This document shows, in pieces, positions 39,577 to 50,066 of a stretch of 64,000 bases of DNA. The notes beneath the pieces were generated by a model, which saw nothing but the letters and a program-made list of their open reading frames with translations, ran no database searches and was not told the origin of the DNA. Positions within the stretch are counted from its first letter, which is position 1. Every line of letters starts with the position of its first letter. Source of the DNA: Corythucha ciliata (taxonomy: Eukaryota > Arthropoda > Insecta > Hemiptera > Tingidae). The position numbers and the translations under genes were made by a program. The DNA is taken from the NCBI GenBank assembly GCA_038030265.1, contig CM075941.1, forward strand, positions 60,055,952-60,119,951. The letters are read 5' to 3'.

Positions 39577-39577
39577 G
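39190..39577 (+). mobile_element. Probable 3' end of a CR1/L2-like element with (ATT)n tail
   Basis: The plus-strand frame 39192-39449 ends with YNVLPNEFKHPPLNKILVNN-like residues, reminiscent of the NSLP-E...F...L tail of CR1/L2 ORF2. A short UTR and an (ATT)n run at 39526-39577 follow, a common CR1/L2 3' ending. It faces away from the RT piece at 38341-39110. The assignment is moderate to weak. Confidence 0.45.
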
Positions 39578-40538
39578 TCAGAAAGAGGGAGGGATATCAG
39601 TCCCTTCCTCCCCGTAAGAGGATACAATTGAAAATCCAATCTCTCCTCCCCTTTTAACTCTGTGTTTTATATCCTAGATTCAACTTTTCCTCGTATATAA
39701 ACGAACGATTACCACAATCCATTATTCTGTTTGAGTGACTTTAAAAAGAGCAATTTGGGGCCCTCAATTCTCTTCTCTGCAAATAATAAATGAATAAATA
39801 AATAATTAAAAATAAATGAACCCCATAATAATGACATTTTGTGAAAAGATGCTAGAAACCCGCGCAACATGACAGTCGTGAAGGAAATGTGTGGTCAATT
39901 CTTCACTTATGCTGACTAGCAAAGCGTGTGGTTCACGTGTGAAGTAACAAGTTTTGCCTTCAATTAAATGGCAAAGTCATCGCTAAATATTCTCCAAGAG
40001 GGTTTTGGAACTCTAACAAAACTAAATTCCATTGGCGGTTAAAGGCGTAACTCTGCCATTTTGGGCCTAGAATTAACAAACGTATCAGCTTGCACTATTT
40101 TTATACACGTGTAAGTCTCTAATACGGGACACGCTAATCCGAAAACGTCCCAAAATAGCTTCGTTTTCATTTTAAGGGTGAAAAATTGAAGCATGCGTGT
40201 AACACACAGTGGGGAAATTGACTGACTCGGCCCTTCACGTTCTGTTGTCCCGCAAAATTGTGTTTTCAACCGACTGAACTCTGCAAGAATGTTTTTTTTT
40301 TTTCTTTTCAAAGAGCAAATTGTGTGTTGAAAAAACCAAAACTCACAAAAAGAGTTTTAGAGTTTTATAGTGAGCCAAATCTGAGAATTTGATTTTTTAT
40401 TGAGCCATAGGCCGTAGGACTGCGAAATTGGCCTCTTGTTGGTTAGTGGTGAAGGCAGTTCGCCACTGCGGACGAGCCCGAGCGTTTGCTCGAGAGTTGT
40501 TTAGTGCAAAATGTTGTTTTTTCAGGGAGCCATACTCA
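39578..40538. other. No gene seen
   Basis: Sequence of ordinary complexity. I find no protein motif, RNA structure or element end here. Confidence 0.4.
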
Positions 40539-40740
40539 GTGGCGGATCAATGGCAAAGTAAAAAAAAATCAGCAAAACCGCCTCCAAAATCCCGTCGAGA
40601 GGGGGGGGGGGTCACCTCAAAGTTTAGGGCCTGGTACGCCCTTAAAAATGGTCCAGATATGAACATTACTCGTCATGATCGCTGGTACCAGCTGATTTTT
40701 TCGACTCTACGGCCACCAGCAGTGGTGTAGAGCATGGTGG
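40539..40740 (+). repeat. Dispersed repeat with hAT-like end, related to hAT-like element 2
   Basis: It begins CAGTGGCGGATCAATGG. It parallels 7853-8140 through CCTCCAAAATCC, ATGGTCCAGATATGAA and CTGGTACCAGCTGATT. The copy looks truncated, and no second end or duplication was found. Confidence 0.55.
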
Positions 40741-40919
40741 GGCGGCCCGCCGCGGGCGTCACTCCAAATGAGGCATCTGTTTATTGCGGCTAGTTCATTT
40801 TTAACTTGAATATCTTCAAGAGCACAGGCGAGAAAAATATAACGCACTCTCGTGCACCACCAGGTCCATATCACTCCACGACATCCCTTGAAGCCCTACT
40901 TTTACCCTCCTTTTGAATA

Positions 40920-42128
40920 ATAAAGAAGACGGGTGGAAATAAACTGCTCCGGATCATAATTTTATGCAAATGGAACACGGCATAAATGTTAGCTGCGAAT
41001 ATTTTCCCGCCATTTTAGCCATGAATGGTCACCTTATATAAATTTTCGCAGTGAATTAGCTTATTTTTTCTCCATCTTAGCCGTGAATTTTCGCTTTTTC
41101 TCCATTTAAACTTTCAACGGTTCAAATCATCAAATGTTTAGCTGATGCTGAGTGAGTCAACTGTTTTTTAAGTCGAGTACGAACCATCAGTTCCCAAATA
41201 CGCAAACAGATGAAAAAATACTAGCCTGAGCTCGGCACCCCCTTAGGTTTTTGGCGTTTTCCTCAATTATAGCAACGTATTACCGATTTTTTAATTTTTT
41301 TTACCAGGGGATTAGCACTTTTCTCAGTTTTAGCTGGAAATTAACGTTTTTCTTAAGTGTTTTCCACAATATTAGCCGCAAAATAGGGAGAATTTTCACG
41401 AATTAGGATTTCTTTGGTTCACCATACGCAATGCATGAGCGATTTTTCTCAGTTTACTCGAAAAACAGCGGTTTCTTCGCCTATTGCCATAAATTGGCGC
41501 TTTTTTTCAATTTCAGCAAGTTGCCTTCAGAATCCGCAAATTGGCGTACATTCAGTTATTGGCGCAAATTAGAATTTTTCTCAATTTCAACCCTCGAATC
41601 AGCGTTTTTTAAAAATTGTAGCGTTGACGCGTTGCGTCGTAGCGTTTCAAAACTGTGAATTAGTGAATTTTCTCAATTTCAGTCACAATTTGGCGTTTGG
41701 CGGAATTTCAGCTGTAAATTGGCGATTTTTCCATTTTTAGCCGCAAGTTAGCAATTTCCTCAATTCTTAGGCTTACAATTAACCTTTATTTTAATTTTGA
41801 CCAGGCTGATTATTTTGTTTTCTAAATATTTCCCTCAAATTAGCAGTTTTTCACATTTTACCACCGCATAAGCAATGCTATATAACTTTTGTATATCGCA
41901 CCTGTTTGTTGCTTAACCAAGAATTTCGCTATAGGTATATATTATTGCTTCTTTTCAGTTCTAGCCGTGAATTAGCGTATTTTTTTAACATTACACCATA
42001 GCCACGCACGAATTTGCTATTTTTCTGAATTCTGCCACAACAATGCCTTCAGAAGTTGCGAATTTAAATTATAAATGTAATTATTTTTATCAAATCTTTT
42101 TCAAACCAAAAAATATACATCTATCTAT
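40920..42128 (+). repeat. Dispersed repeat scraps and type II minisatellite; empty site for hAT-like element 2
   Basis: 40925-40990 matches the right half of the palindromic MITE at 50646-50787. From about 41030, type II units dominate and parallel 9880-11690. At 41418-41445 the sequence CGCAATGCATGAGCGATTTT is the uninterrupted version of the hAT-like element 2 target. Confidence 0.7.
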
Positions 42129-42526
42129 CACACATGTGAACCTAGCACAACACATGTCAGAAAATTTAACGAAAAATGAATCAATCGTTTGTTTACCGTT
42201 TGTTTACGTTTGTTTTGCCAAAATTTTCGTTTGTTTAGCATTCGGAATATGATTTTTTTTAAAAAACAGCACGTGTCGGGCTAAGTTCACGCAACCCGAC
42301 ACATGGGCGGAATCGTTTGTTTCGCGGCATATTCCGTCTCATTATCGTTTGTTCACGTTTGTTTAGCCGAAATTTTCGTTTGTTTAGCATTCGGAATATG
42401 ATTTTTTTTTAAAAACAGCATGTGTCGGGCTAAGTTCACGCAACCCGACACATGGGCGGAATCGTTTGTTTCGCGGCATATTCCGTCTCATTATCGTTTG
42501 TTTACGTTTGTTTAGCCATCATAATA
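42129..42526 (+). repeat. Left inverted terminal repeat, about two 149-bp units
   Basis: The landmark CATGGGCGGAATCG occurs at 42302 and 42451, a 149-bp period. Each unit contains TGTCGGG...CCCGACA, a short hairpin, plus CGTTTGTTTAGC-type motifs that also recur singly. Confidence 0.88.
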
Positions 42527-42550
42527 AGAACCAAGACATCGATACCAATG

Positions 42551-43057
42551 ACTTTGAATGCCTGGGGTAACGTAACTACCATGGCTCAAGAATTCCTCGC
42601 CGGAGTTGTGAGCATAGCAACAACTACAACTTGTACTAGAGACACGTGTGAACATGCGATGCGCAACCGCAAGGAATATGAAGTTGTTCCCACAAATATG
42701 GTGGAGATTTGTTCCAGAGGCTTCTCTTCACTGGAGCAATCCATTTAAGACTGCGTCGTCGGAAGTGGAGCTGACAGAAGTCCAGACGGAAATTTTTCAA
42801 AAATAAAATGCTCCTCGGCCTGCGATGGTTCCTCCACCATTTCCATTCAAGCGGGTGACCATGTGATTGTTGATGTCGACTACATCGGCACACATCACCC
42901 CGTGATCGGCGATCTTCCTTACAATAGGCGCCATCAACTTGATGAAATTCCTACGAATATAAACTTAGGCGTGAAGAGTTATTTGCTCACAGGTGTAATT
43001 GCCTACAGACCAGGGCATTACGTGATCTACTGCCGCAAGCCTACCTCTTGGGATTAG
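42551..43057 (+). pseudogene. Cargo ORF in foldback element, GHY-motif protein, one stop
   Basis: A single frame runs from ATG at 42551 to TAG at 43055-43057, broken only by TAA at 42746-42748. The first part is Cys/Thr-rich (TTTTCTRDTCEHA). The second contains a CSSAC pair and ends YLLTGVIAYRPGHYVIYCRK and TSWD. The GHYxxYCR...W ending resembles the His-box region of ubiquitin-specific-protease-like domains and of some uncharacterised transposon-associated proteins. That comparison is from memory and weak. AATAAA follows at about 43150. It may be a captured host gene piece or the remnant of the element's own protein. Confidence 0.5.
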
Positions 43058-43289
43058 CACGACGGCTTAGCGAAAAAAGTAGATAAAAACGTGCAAGGTT
43101 CACAGGATGTGCTTCCTCACTTGCTGTTTTACACATCTTCACAAACATGAATAAATCCGTTTAACAAAAAAAATGTTCTATAGTGACCCTTAAACACTTA
43201 ATTAGCCCGTTAATAAGGTAGAGTGAACATGGCCTCACACGATGGTACATGCCTAAAAAATTGGATCGCAAGAATAATACGCGGTAAAA

Positions 43290-44076
43290 CAAACGTTGCG
43301 GCCTATGTGTCGGGTTGTGTGAACTTAGCCCGACACAGGCTGATTTTTTAAGAAAATATAAATTCAAAATGCTAAACAAACGAAAATTTTGGCTAAAAAA
43401 ACGAAAACAAACGATAATGAGACGGAATATGCCGCGAAACAAACGATTCCGCCCATGTGTCGGGTTGCGTGAACTTAGCCCCACAACTGCTGTTTTTTAA
43501 AAAAGATCATATTCCAAATGCTAAACAAACGAAAATTTAGGCTAAACAAACGTAAACAAACGATAATGAGACGGAATATGCCGCGAAACAAACGATTCCG
43601 CCCATGTGTCGGGTTGCGTGAACTTAGCCCGACACATGCTGATTTGTTAAGAAAATATAAATTCAAAATGCTAAACAAACGAAAATTTAGGCTAAACAAA
43701 CGTAAACAAACGATAATGAGACGGTATATGCCACGAAACAAACGATTCCGCCCATGTGTCGGGTTGCGTGAACTTAGCCCGACACATACTGTTTTTCGAA
43801 AAATTCATACATGAAATGGTAAACAAACGAAAATTTCGGCTAAACAAACGTAAACAAGCGATAATGAGACGGAATATGTCGCGAAACAAACGATTCCCCC
43901 CATGTGTCGGGTTGCGTGAACTTAGCCCGACACATGCTGTTTTTTAAAAAAAAATCATATTCCGAATGCTAAACAAACGAAAATTTTGGCAAAACAAACG
44001 TAAACAAACGGTAAACAAACGATTGATTCATTTTTCGTTAAATTTTCTGACATGTGTTGCGCCAGGTTCACATGCG
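43290..44076 (-). repeat. Right inverted terminal repeat, about five 149-150-bp units
   Basis: The landmark CCCATGTGTCGGG (first unit CCTATG...) recurs at about 43300, 43451, 43600, 43750 and 43899. The orientation is opposite to the left array. Unit number differs between arms, so the arms expand or contract independently. Confidence 0.9.
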
Positions 44077-44399
44077 TCTATCCATCCGTTTCAGTTAAAA
44101 AATCATCATTTTCATATTATAAATTGCAAGACACTTAATTCGAGAATTAGTGATGTCTCTCAATTATTTGCAGCGAATTTTCGCTTTTTCTAAATTTTAG
44201 CAGTGTGGTAGCATTTCCAAACCGTGCATTACCTACCGAGTTTTGTCAATTTTTGCCAAGAATTGGCGTTTGACTCATATTAAGCTGCAAATTAGCAATA
44301 TTTTCCATTTTTAACTGAGAATTAGCACTTATCATTTGATAGCACTTATTATTTGAACTGAAAATTAAAGTTTTTCTTAATTTTGCCTGCGCTCATTGT
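44077..44399 (+). repeat. Type II minisatellite, right flank of foldback element
   Basis: It continues the array interrupted at 42128 and parallels 11690-11990 closely. It ends at the T-run marking the 3' end of the Jockey element. Confidence 0.7.
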
Positions 44400-44594
44400 T
44401 TTTTTTTTTTTTATTAGTTTAAACTTTCTGTACATTGTACCCTTTGTTTTGCTGAATAATTTTGCATGAAGTTTCTGTCATAGTACTTATTGTACTGTGC
44501 AGAAACAATGGCACTTGTGCGAGGGTTGGCTGCCCTTTGACAGTCCCTCTCTCAAGGTTATGGCATCACTGACAGTTTATATATATATATATAT

Positions 44595-46268
44595 TCAGTC
44601 CAGCAGGTCGGTCATCCTTTTCCTTTTGAGACGTCGCGGATGGATTAGTCTATCCCATGAGTTTAGGAGGCGTTCAAAAGCTGGGGATTCATGAGACATT
44701 ATGGTTGTTTTCATGCGGTTCATCGATGTTTGTATTACTTCCTCAACTAGTGGCACATCCAGATCCCTATGTATTATTGAGTTCCGTACAAACCATGGAG
44801 CATTTGTTATTAGCCGGAGAGCTCTGTTTTCCTGGGTTTGGACTCTTTTGATCTGAGTTTTGCTCGCCAGTCCCCAGATGGAACAACCGTACTGCCAAAC
44901 TGGGCGTATCATAGTTAGATAGAGGAGTCGTTTGTTATTCAGGCTTAGAGGAGAAGTCTGGCTGAGAAGAGGCTTGAGTAGTCGAATGCGGGAGCGGAGT
45001 CTTCTCACTAGTTCACTTATGTGTGAATCGTAGGTGAGTCGTTGTTGGAGGTGGACTCCTAGGTAGCGTGTCACATCTGTTGCCGGTACGGTTTGGCTAT
45101 TCATACTTATTTGGTTAATTTGGTGATTCCTTCTTAAGGTGAAGGTAGTCACGCACGATTTTTCGGGGTTCATCACGATTCGCCACTGATCGGTCCATTC
45201 TTGTACGCTGTTGACATGCCGCTGGAGTTTCGTGGATGCAACTATGGCCGATGTATCGCGAGTGAGTATTGCATAGTCGTCTGCGAACATTGCTGCGCTA
45301 CTATCTTGGGATGTAGGGATGTCACCAACGTGTACTAGTTGGGATACATGGGTGGGCGTATATGCGGAGACTTTATGGCTAGGAACCTTGTGTGTAGTAT
45401 TTGCTTCTGTAACTGCGTAGTGTATGTTATGAATCAGTTTGCTTACTGCTTTGTCAATGTCCGCAGGAGTTTTGAGAGGCACGGCCAGATCCGTTATTTC
45501 ATTCAGAATAGCTTTATAGTGTTTCCAGTTGAAGGGGTGTATTATAAGTCTATCAGGTTTGTTGCATGGTATAGTATCGTTGGTCAAATTCATCAGGACC
45601 GGGCAGTGGTCTGATGATAAGGCATGCAGGACACGAACATTTGGTGCCATGTTGTTTATCCCTTTTCCTAGGAATATGTCCAGCACATCTGGAGAATGTC
45701 TTGTGTTCGCTGGGTAGTGGGTCGGCTCTAGTGGGTGAAAAACTTCGAGTTTCAATTTGTGTACTGTGTCGCAGAGAAGTCTTCCTTTTGGGTTGGTTGT
45801 GGCGGAGGCCCAGCGGGCATGTTTTGCGTTATAGTCTCCCCCCATGAGAAATTTGTGTTTCATTTCGTGTATAATTCCCCAAACCGTACTCATAGGAAGT
45901 TTGTGGTCCTGTCTATCGGGGGCTGAATAGAAAGCACCAAATATGTAATGTTCGCCACTAATTTTGATGCCGATTCGGCCTACTTGGGCTTCTTGCTCAC
46001 AAATAGGAAGTATTTCAACATGAGCTATACATCGCTTTATAAGAACAGCTGAGGCACCTTGGCGAGTGCCCGACGGATGATCTGCTCTGTAGATTTTATA
46101 ATTAGGGATGCAAAAATTGATCTGTTGTGCCAATTTGGTTTCTGTGATGAGTGCCACGTCTACGTCATGTTCATTCAAGAAGAGTTTCAGTTCGTGGTAT
46201 TTATTGTTCAACCCATGGCTATTCCACGTGATAATTATTAGATTGCTGTTTATTGATGAGGACGTCAT
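44595..46268 (-). CDS. Jockey ORF2 with in-frame internal deletion (endonuclease fused to distal RT)
   Basis: 557 aa, uninterrupted. Residues 1-230 are an APE endonuclease: TWNSHGL (14), ITETKL (41), GGDYNAKH (143), DVLDIF (194) and SSDHCPV (218). At about residue 311 the sequence jumps from PTHVSQLV straight to VGDIPTSQDSSAAMFADDYA, keeping the catalytic FADD (328-331) and the thumb/tail. It has lost the linker and early RT blocks, including the PQGS motif. Jockey ORF2 is normally about 900 aa, so roughly 350 residues are missing without loss of frame. It starts by overlapping the ORF1 stop as ATGA. Confidence 0.88.
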   Translation of the reverse strand: MTSSSINSNLIIITWNSHGLNNKYHELKLFLNEHDVDVALITETKLAQQINFCIPNYKIYRADHPSGTRQGASAVLIKRCIAHVEILPICEQEAQVGRIGIKISGEHYIFGAFYSAPDRQDHKLPMSTVWGIIHEMKHKFLMGGDYNAKHARWASATTNPKGRLLCDTVHKLKLEVFHPLEPTHYPANTRHSPDVLDIFLGKGINNMAPNVRVLHALSSDHCPVLMNLTNDTIPCNKPDRLIIHPFNWKHYKAILNEITDLAVPLKTPADIDKAVSKLIHNIHYAVTEANTTHKVPSHKVSAYTPTHVSQLVHVGDIPTSQDSSAAMFADDYAILTRDTSAIVASTKLQRHVNSVQEWTDQWRIVMNPEKSCVTTFTLRRNHQINQISMNSQTVPATDVTRYLGVHLQQRLTYDSHISELVRRLRSRIRLLKPLLSQTSPLSLNNKRLLYLTMIRPVWQYGCSIWGLASKTQIKRVQTQENRALRLITNAPWFVRNSIIHRDLDVPLVEEVIQTSMNRMKTTIMSHESPAFERLLNSWDRLIHPRRLKRKRMTDLLD

Positions 46269-46885
46269 TTGATGAGCTTTGGGAGAACTTGGGTAAGAAG
46301 GGTGATCAGGGGTTGTAGTATGCTGATGAGCTCGTCAATTTTTGAGTATATGTTAGCGATTTCGGAGTTGTTGGGCTGATTAACGGAGAGTTCTGGGTTT
46401 TGGTGTGCGGTGACTTGGGCGAAAGAAGTGGGCTTTGCCCAATGGTTCTTGCTAATTGTAGCAGAATTTTGTAACGGGGGAAAACTGTTTTGAGCCAATT
46501 GAAACGATGTGTTAAGGCCCATGGTCGGTTCCGGATTATTATAGTTTTGACGCCTGTTTTTCTGTACGTTGAGGTTTATCGGGCACCCTTTATAATTTGC
46601 CGTGTGGCTACCTTTGCAGTTTGTACATACAGGGGGGTCTTTTGCTTGCTTTGTACAGGATTCATTGCTATGCTGACCATCGCATTTAACGCAAAGCCGG
46701 CTTCTGTGGCAATAGTTTTTGGAATGGCCACAGGCTTGGCATTTTGTGCATTGCAGAACAGACCGCTTTGGTTTGGGTGGCTCGATTTTTATAACAGCGT
46801 TCCCGAGTCTATTTATATTGTAAACTTCAGAATTTTTAGGGTTGGGCTTTAGGTCCACAAAGAACAGAGGCATAGGTTTTTTAGC
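46265..46885 (-). pseudogene. Jockey ORF1 (gag-like) C-terminal part with three CCHC zinc knuckles
   Basis: Nucleic-acid-binding gag of a Jockey element. After an N-terminal KKPMPLFFVDLKPN segment the protein has three knuckles, CTKCQACGHSKNYC, CVKCDGQHSNESC and CTNCKGSHTANYKGC. A Gln/Asn/Pro-rich region and a hydrophobic coiled C-terminus ending VLPKLIK follow. The frame is technically open to 47065, but the first 60 codons are read from an unrelated repeat. The true N-terminus is lost. Its stop codon overlaps the ORF2 start (ATGA at 46268-46265). Confidence 0.88.
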
Positions 46886-46888
46886 AGC

Positions 46889-47128
46889 TATAGCAACGAA
46901 TATTATCGATTTTTGTCTGATAGAGGGTCCGGGGCGAACCCCCCCCCCCCAAACCGGTACCTCTACCACCGGTACACTACTGCGTTGGGTCTGAAGTCCA
47001 AGGAAAAAGCTGGACGTATTCCGACCTTTTCGGGCTGCTTCAAGTCCAGAAAATCTGTTAAACATAACTTCAACGTTAAACGCTCATTTTTTGGGATTTT
47101 ATGGGGCTCTTCGTTATGGTACTAGTGC
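46889..47128 (+). repeat. Dispersed repeat, copy B
   Basis: Partner of 20571-20830, sharing TATAGC-ACGAATATTA, TTGGGTCTGAAGTCCAAGGA and CTTCGTTATGGTACTAGTGC. It directly abuts the 5' end of the Jockey element. Confidence 0.8.
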
Positions 47129-47397
47129 TTCTTCGTTCGTATACTTGTAGTTCTGGGGAGGGGGAGGGGGGATCCATCCAATTTACCCCTCCCCCCCGTA
47201 CTCACTCCTTTGCTGGGAGGTCCATCGAAATTGGTTTGCCGGCAACGAAAATCCACAAAATTGCTTTTCCAGAGAGCAAAATACGAGAATTTTATGCGCG
47301 CAATGGGAAAAATGCGCAGTCTTAGGAAAAAATTTAGCGAAACGTCAAGCGGGTCAGAGACAAACTGTTTCGAAACGGCCGCGGCACTCTAAAGCCT

Positions 47398-47626
47398 CAG
47401 ATAAAAAGGAAAATAAGTCCTCTCCCGCTGTTGATACATTTATTGAACCGGATTCGGCTAAACAGCCATTTTATAAACTTAAAGTTTATACATCGATCGG
47501 GTGTTGTTGAAAATGGCTGTTTAGCCGAAACCGGTCCAATAATGGTATCAACAGCGGGAGAGGACTTATTTTTCCTTTTTATCTGGAACATCGCTTCCGC
47601 ACTTACGGCCTATTATTCATTATCTG
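47398..47626. mobile_element. Palindromic MITE (hAT-like), 229 bp
   Basis: It begins CAGATAAAAAGG and ends TTATCTG. The 8-bp direct repeat TAAAGCCT flanks it at 47390-47397 and 47627-47634. Most of its length (47398-47585) is a long imperfect palindrome: AAGTCCTCTCCCGCTGTTGA on the left is mirrored by TCAACAGCGGGAGAGGACTT on the right, with a spacer of about 35 bp. Transcribed, it would form a hairpin with a stem of about 75 bp. Confidence 0.83.
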
Positions 47627-47634
47627 TAAAGCCT

Positions 47635-47943
47635 CTAACACACCGGCAAGTGCGGGGGCCGGATGGAGCTATGGCCCCCTCCTTAAGCCGACTTTGGATC
47701 TGCGCCAGACCCGCAAAATTGGTTGGCAAAGCAAAAACTGCAAAATTAGCTCTTTGTGTGGGCCCAATCGAGGACATTTCCAGGGTTTGGAGGGGGGGGG
47801 GGAGTGAGGTGAGGCGATCTGTGCCGATTTGTTTGTGAAAGAAGCCAGACCCGTGATGTGGCTCCTTGAAATGAACAAGACCATGGAAGTTTTAATTTTA
47901 AAGATGTGAAATCAACGAAGTTGACCTGATGTGAGGGTGGAGC
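47635..47943. other. No gene; hAT-type end near 47640-47710
   Basis: GGGGGCC...ATGGCCCCCTCC followed by TTTGGATCTGCGCCAG resembles the right terminus of hAT-like element 2 (GGATCC-TGCCTG family). No partner end was identified. The rest is unassigned. Confidence 0.35.
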
Positions 47944-50066
47944 CAGTGGCGTGCCCATGGGGAGGGTTTTGGGATTCAGAACCCCTCCCAGAGTTCCCCA
48001 CAGAGCCCACCATAGTTAAGAGATAGAAATAAATAAATAAATAAATAAAATGAAATGAATAAGTAAAAAAACAAACAAACAAAAGAAACAACAAAAACGT
48101 GATTTGTATGACCCTAGAAGTTCGTTTTTTAGCAATTTAGTCCCGCTAAGTAACTATTCCACTGTCCAGGCATGGATTCAGGATTTGTTCAAGAGAGAGG
48201 GGCTTGAGAAATTCTACTAAAGATGACTTGGCAGCCATTTGCTGCATAAAATTAGCTAAATTAGCTTTTCCCACCATACAGAATCCTAGACTGTCTATAC
48301 TCGCACCCCAAAATGGCAAAACTAACTATTTGAGCCATAAAAACAGCCAAACTGACTTCACGCACCCTGAAAATGGCTAAAACTGATTCCGCCTTGAAAA
48401 AAGCTAAACTGATTATACATAAGTGCACTAAAAATAGCCAAGCTGGTGATTCCCGCTCTAAATTGTCCAAGCTGACTTTTTTTTAAGAGTCATAAAACTG
48501 GATCAACTGGCAATTTGTGCACTGATAATGCCTGAACAGATGATTCCTGCTCCAAAAATGGCAAAATCAACCACCCGCGCGCCAAAATTGGCCAAACTGA
48601 CGGTTTTCGCGCCTTGACTTGACGTACTGTTCACGCCGTATATAAATGGCAAAACTGACTCTACGCGCCCTAAAAATGGCAGACTGGAGACCAGACTGGG
48701 CATTCAAGCCACAAAATCGGCAACACCGATTCTATGTGTTCAAGCCTCAAGGGCACATAGAGTCAGTTTAACAATTAACTGACGATTCGCGCCTTAAAAA
48801 GGCCTAAACAGATTCTTCCTGACCTGAGAATGGCAAAAACGACCATTCTCGCGTCAAAAATAGCCAAAATGAGCCTTCACAATGTCTAAATTTAACACGT
48901 TCTAAAAATGGCATACTCGTACTCAGATGCGGAAACAGGATTTGCCCAAGCGAGGGGACAGGACAGTAATTCACCACCTAAATACTGCTAATCTGGCTAT
49001 AATCGCGCCCGCAAATGGCAAAACTGACGATTCTTACATTCAAAATGTCTATTTGCGCCCTAAAAATTGGCATTTACCACTCTATAAAACCCCCAAAATG
49101 CCTTCACGCGCCCTAAAAATAGCCAAATTGGCGATTCTCGTTCTGAAATGGCCAAAATGACTCTAGGTGGCCTGGAAATGCTTTAACAGATTATTCCTGT
49201 CTTGAAAGCTGCAAAATAGACCATTAGCGCGCCAAGAATGATCAAAATAACGATTCGTGCGTAATTGGCTAGAAGGGACTAACTGAACCCGCATATGCTG
49301 CTATGTTTGGGCAAAGTATAACTGACGATTCGTGCCTTGAAAATGCCTAAACAGACGATTCCTGTCCTTAAATTGGCCAAACTGACCATTAGCGCTTAGA
49401 ATAATTGAAATTTCTCGCTCTAAAAACAGCGAAACTGACCGCTGTATAGCGGTCCGCGAGATTCGCGCTTTGAAAGGTCCGAAACGGATGATTCATGTCC
49501 TGAAAATGCAAAATCAACCATTATCCAGCATCGAAAATGGCCAAACTGAACCTCGTGCTCTGAAAATGTCTAAACTGACGATTCGTTCCCTAAAAATAGC
49601 AAAACTGACTCTTTAAGTCCTAAAAATGGGATACTCGTACCACAAATTCACGGTCCAAAGATTAGCTAAATAGATCATTTGCGCCCTACAGAGGCTATAC
49701 TGCGCGTCTTCAAAGTGGTTATCGGCCCCCGAAAAATAACTGATCCTCCGCGGCTTGAAAACGGTGAATCAGCGGGCAATTCGTGCCTTAGAAATACCGG
49801 AATTGATCAATCGCGCCTTGTATAGATGGCTTAAATGACGATTTGTGCCATACTGCACCGAAAAAATTGCCAAACTATGGCTATTCGCGCCCTTAAATAT
49901 GAATTGACTATTGGCGCAGAATTGACTATAAAGGACCGTGTCCATCTTACGAACTGATTGACCCCCCCTTCACCCATTTCTGTCAAAAAATCACCATTTT
50001 ATATAGGTACATATAATTTTGTAATTTGAAAACCCCTCCCAAGAAAAATTCCTGGGCACGCCTCAG
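47944..50066. mobile_element. hAT-like non-autonomous DNA element 3, filled with type I minisatellite
   Basis: The left end is CAGTGGCGTGCCCATGG. The right end, read on the other strand, is CTGAGGCGTGCCCAGG. The exact 8-bp direct repeat GGTGGAGC lies at 47936-47943 and 50067-50074. Internal to the tips, GAACCCCTCCCA and GAAAACCCCTCCCAAG also correspond. The interior from about 48290 to 49900 is type I minisatellite in the same monomer class as element 2, though the tips differ. No transposase is seen. Confidence 0.85.

Larger units (their letters stand above)
42129..44076. mobile_element. Foldback/Mutator-like element with tandem-repeat inverted termini and cargo
   Basis: The left end begins ACACATGTGAACCTAGCAC. 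The right end, read inward on the other strand, is GCATGTGAACCTGGCGC. Both then share ACATGTCAGAAAATTTAACG and continue as long inverted repeats. The flanks TCTATCTAT (42120-42128) and TCTATCCAT (44077-44085) form a 9-bp duplication with one mismatch. The related array at 11685-11700 lacks the insertion. Long inverted repeats made of tandem units with a 9-bp duplication are the hallmark of foldback elements, thought to be allied to the MuDR/Mutator superfamily. The 149-bp unit is present about twice on the left and five times on the right. No transposase is seen. Confidence 0.85.
44400..46885 (-). mobile_element. Jockey non-LTR retrotransposon, internally deleted, 5'-truncated
   Basis: The minus strand has the gag (ORF1) 3' part, then ORF2, a 3' UTR of about 180 bp and poly(A) (T's at 44400-44413). 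There is no RNase H, and ORF2 ends RLKRKRMTDLLD as in the Jockey clade. The 5' end stops inside gag at about 46885, where unrelated repeat sequence begins. The TATATA run just after the ORF2 stop lies in the 3' UTR. Confidence 0.9.

Noticed and set aside
47635..47710. A further complete hAT element ending at about 47705
   Set aside because: No partner terminus or 8-bp duplication could be matched.
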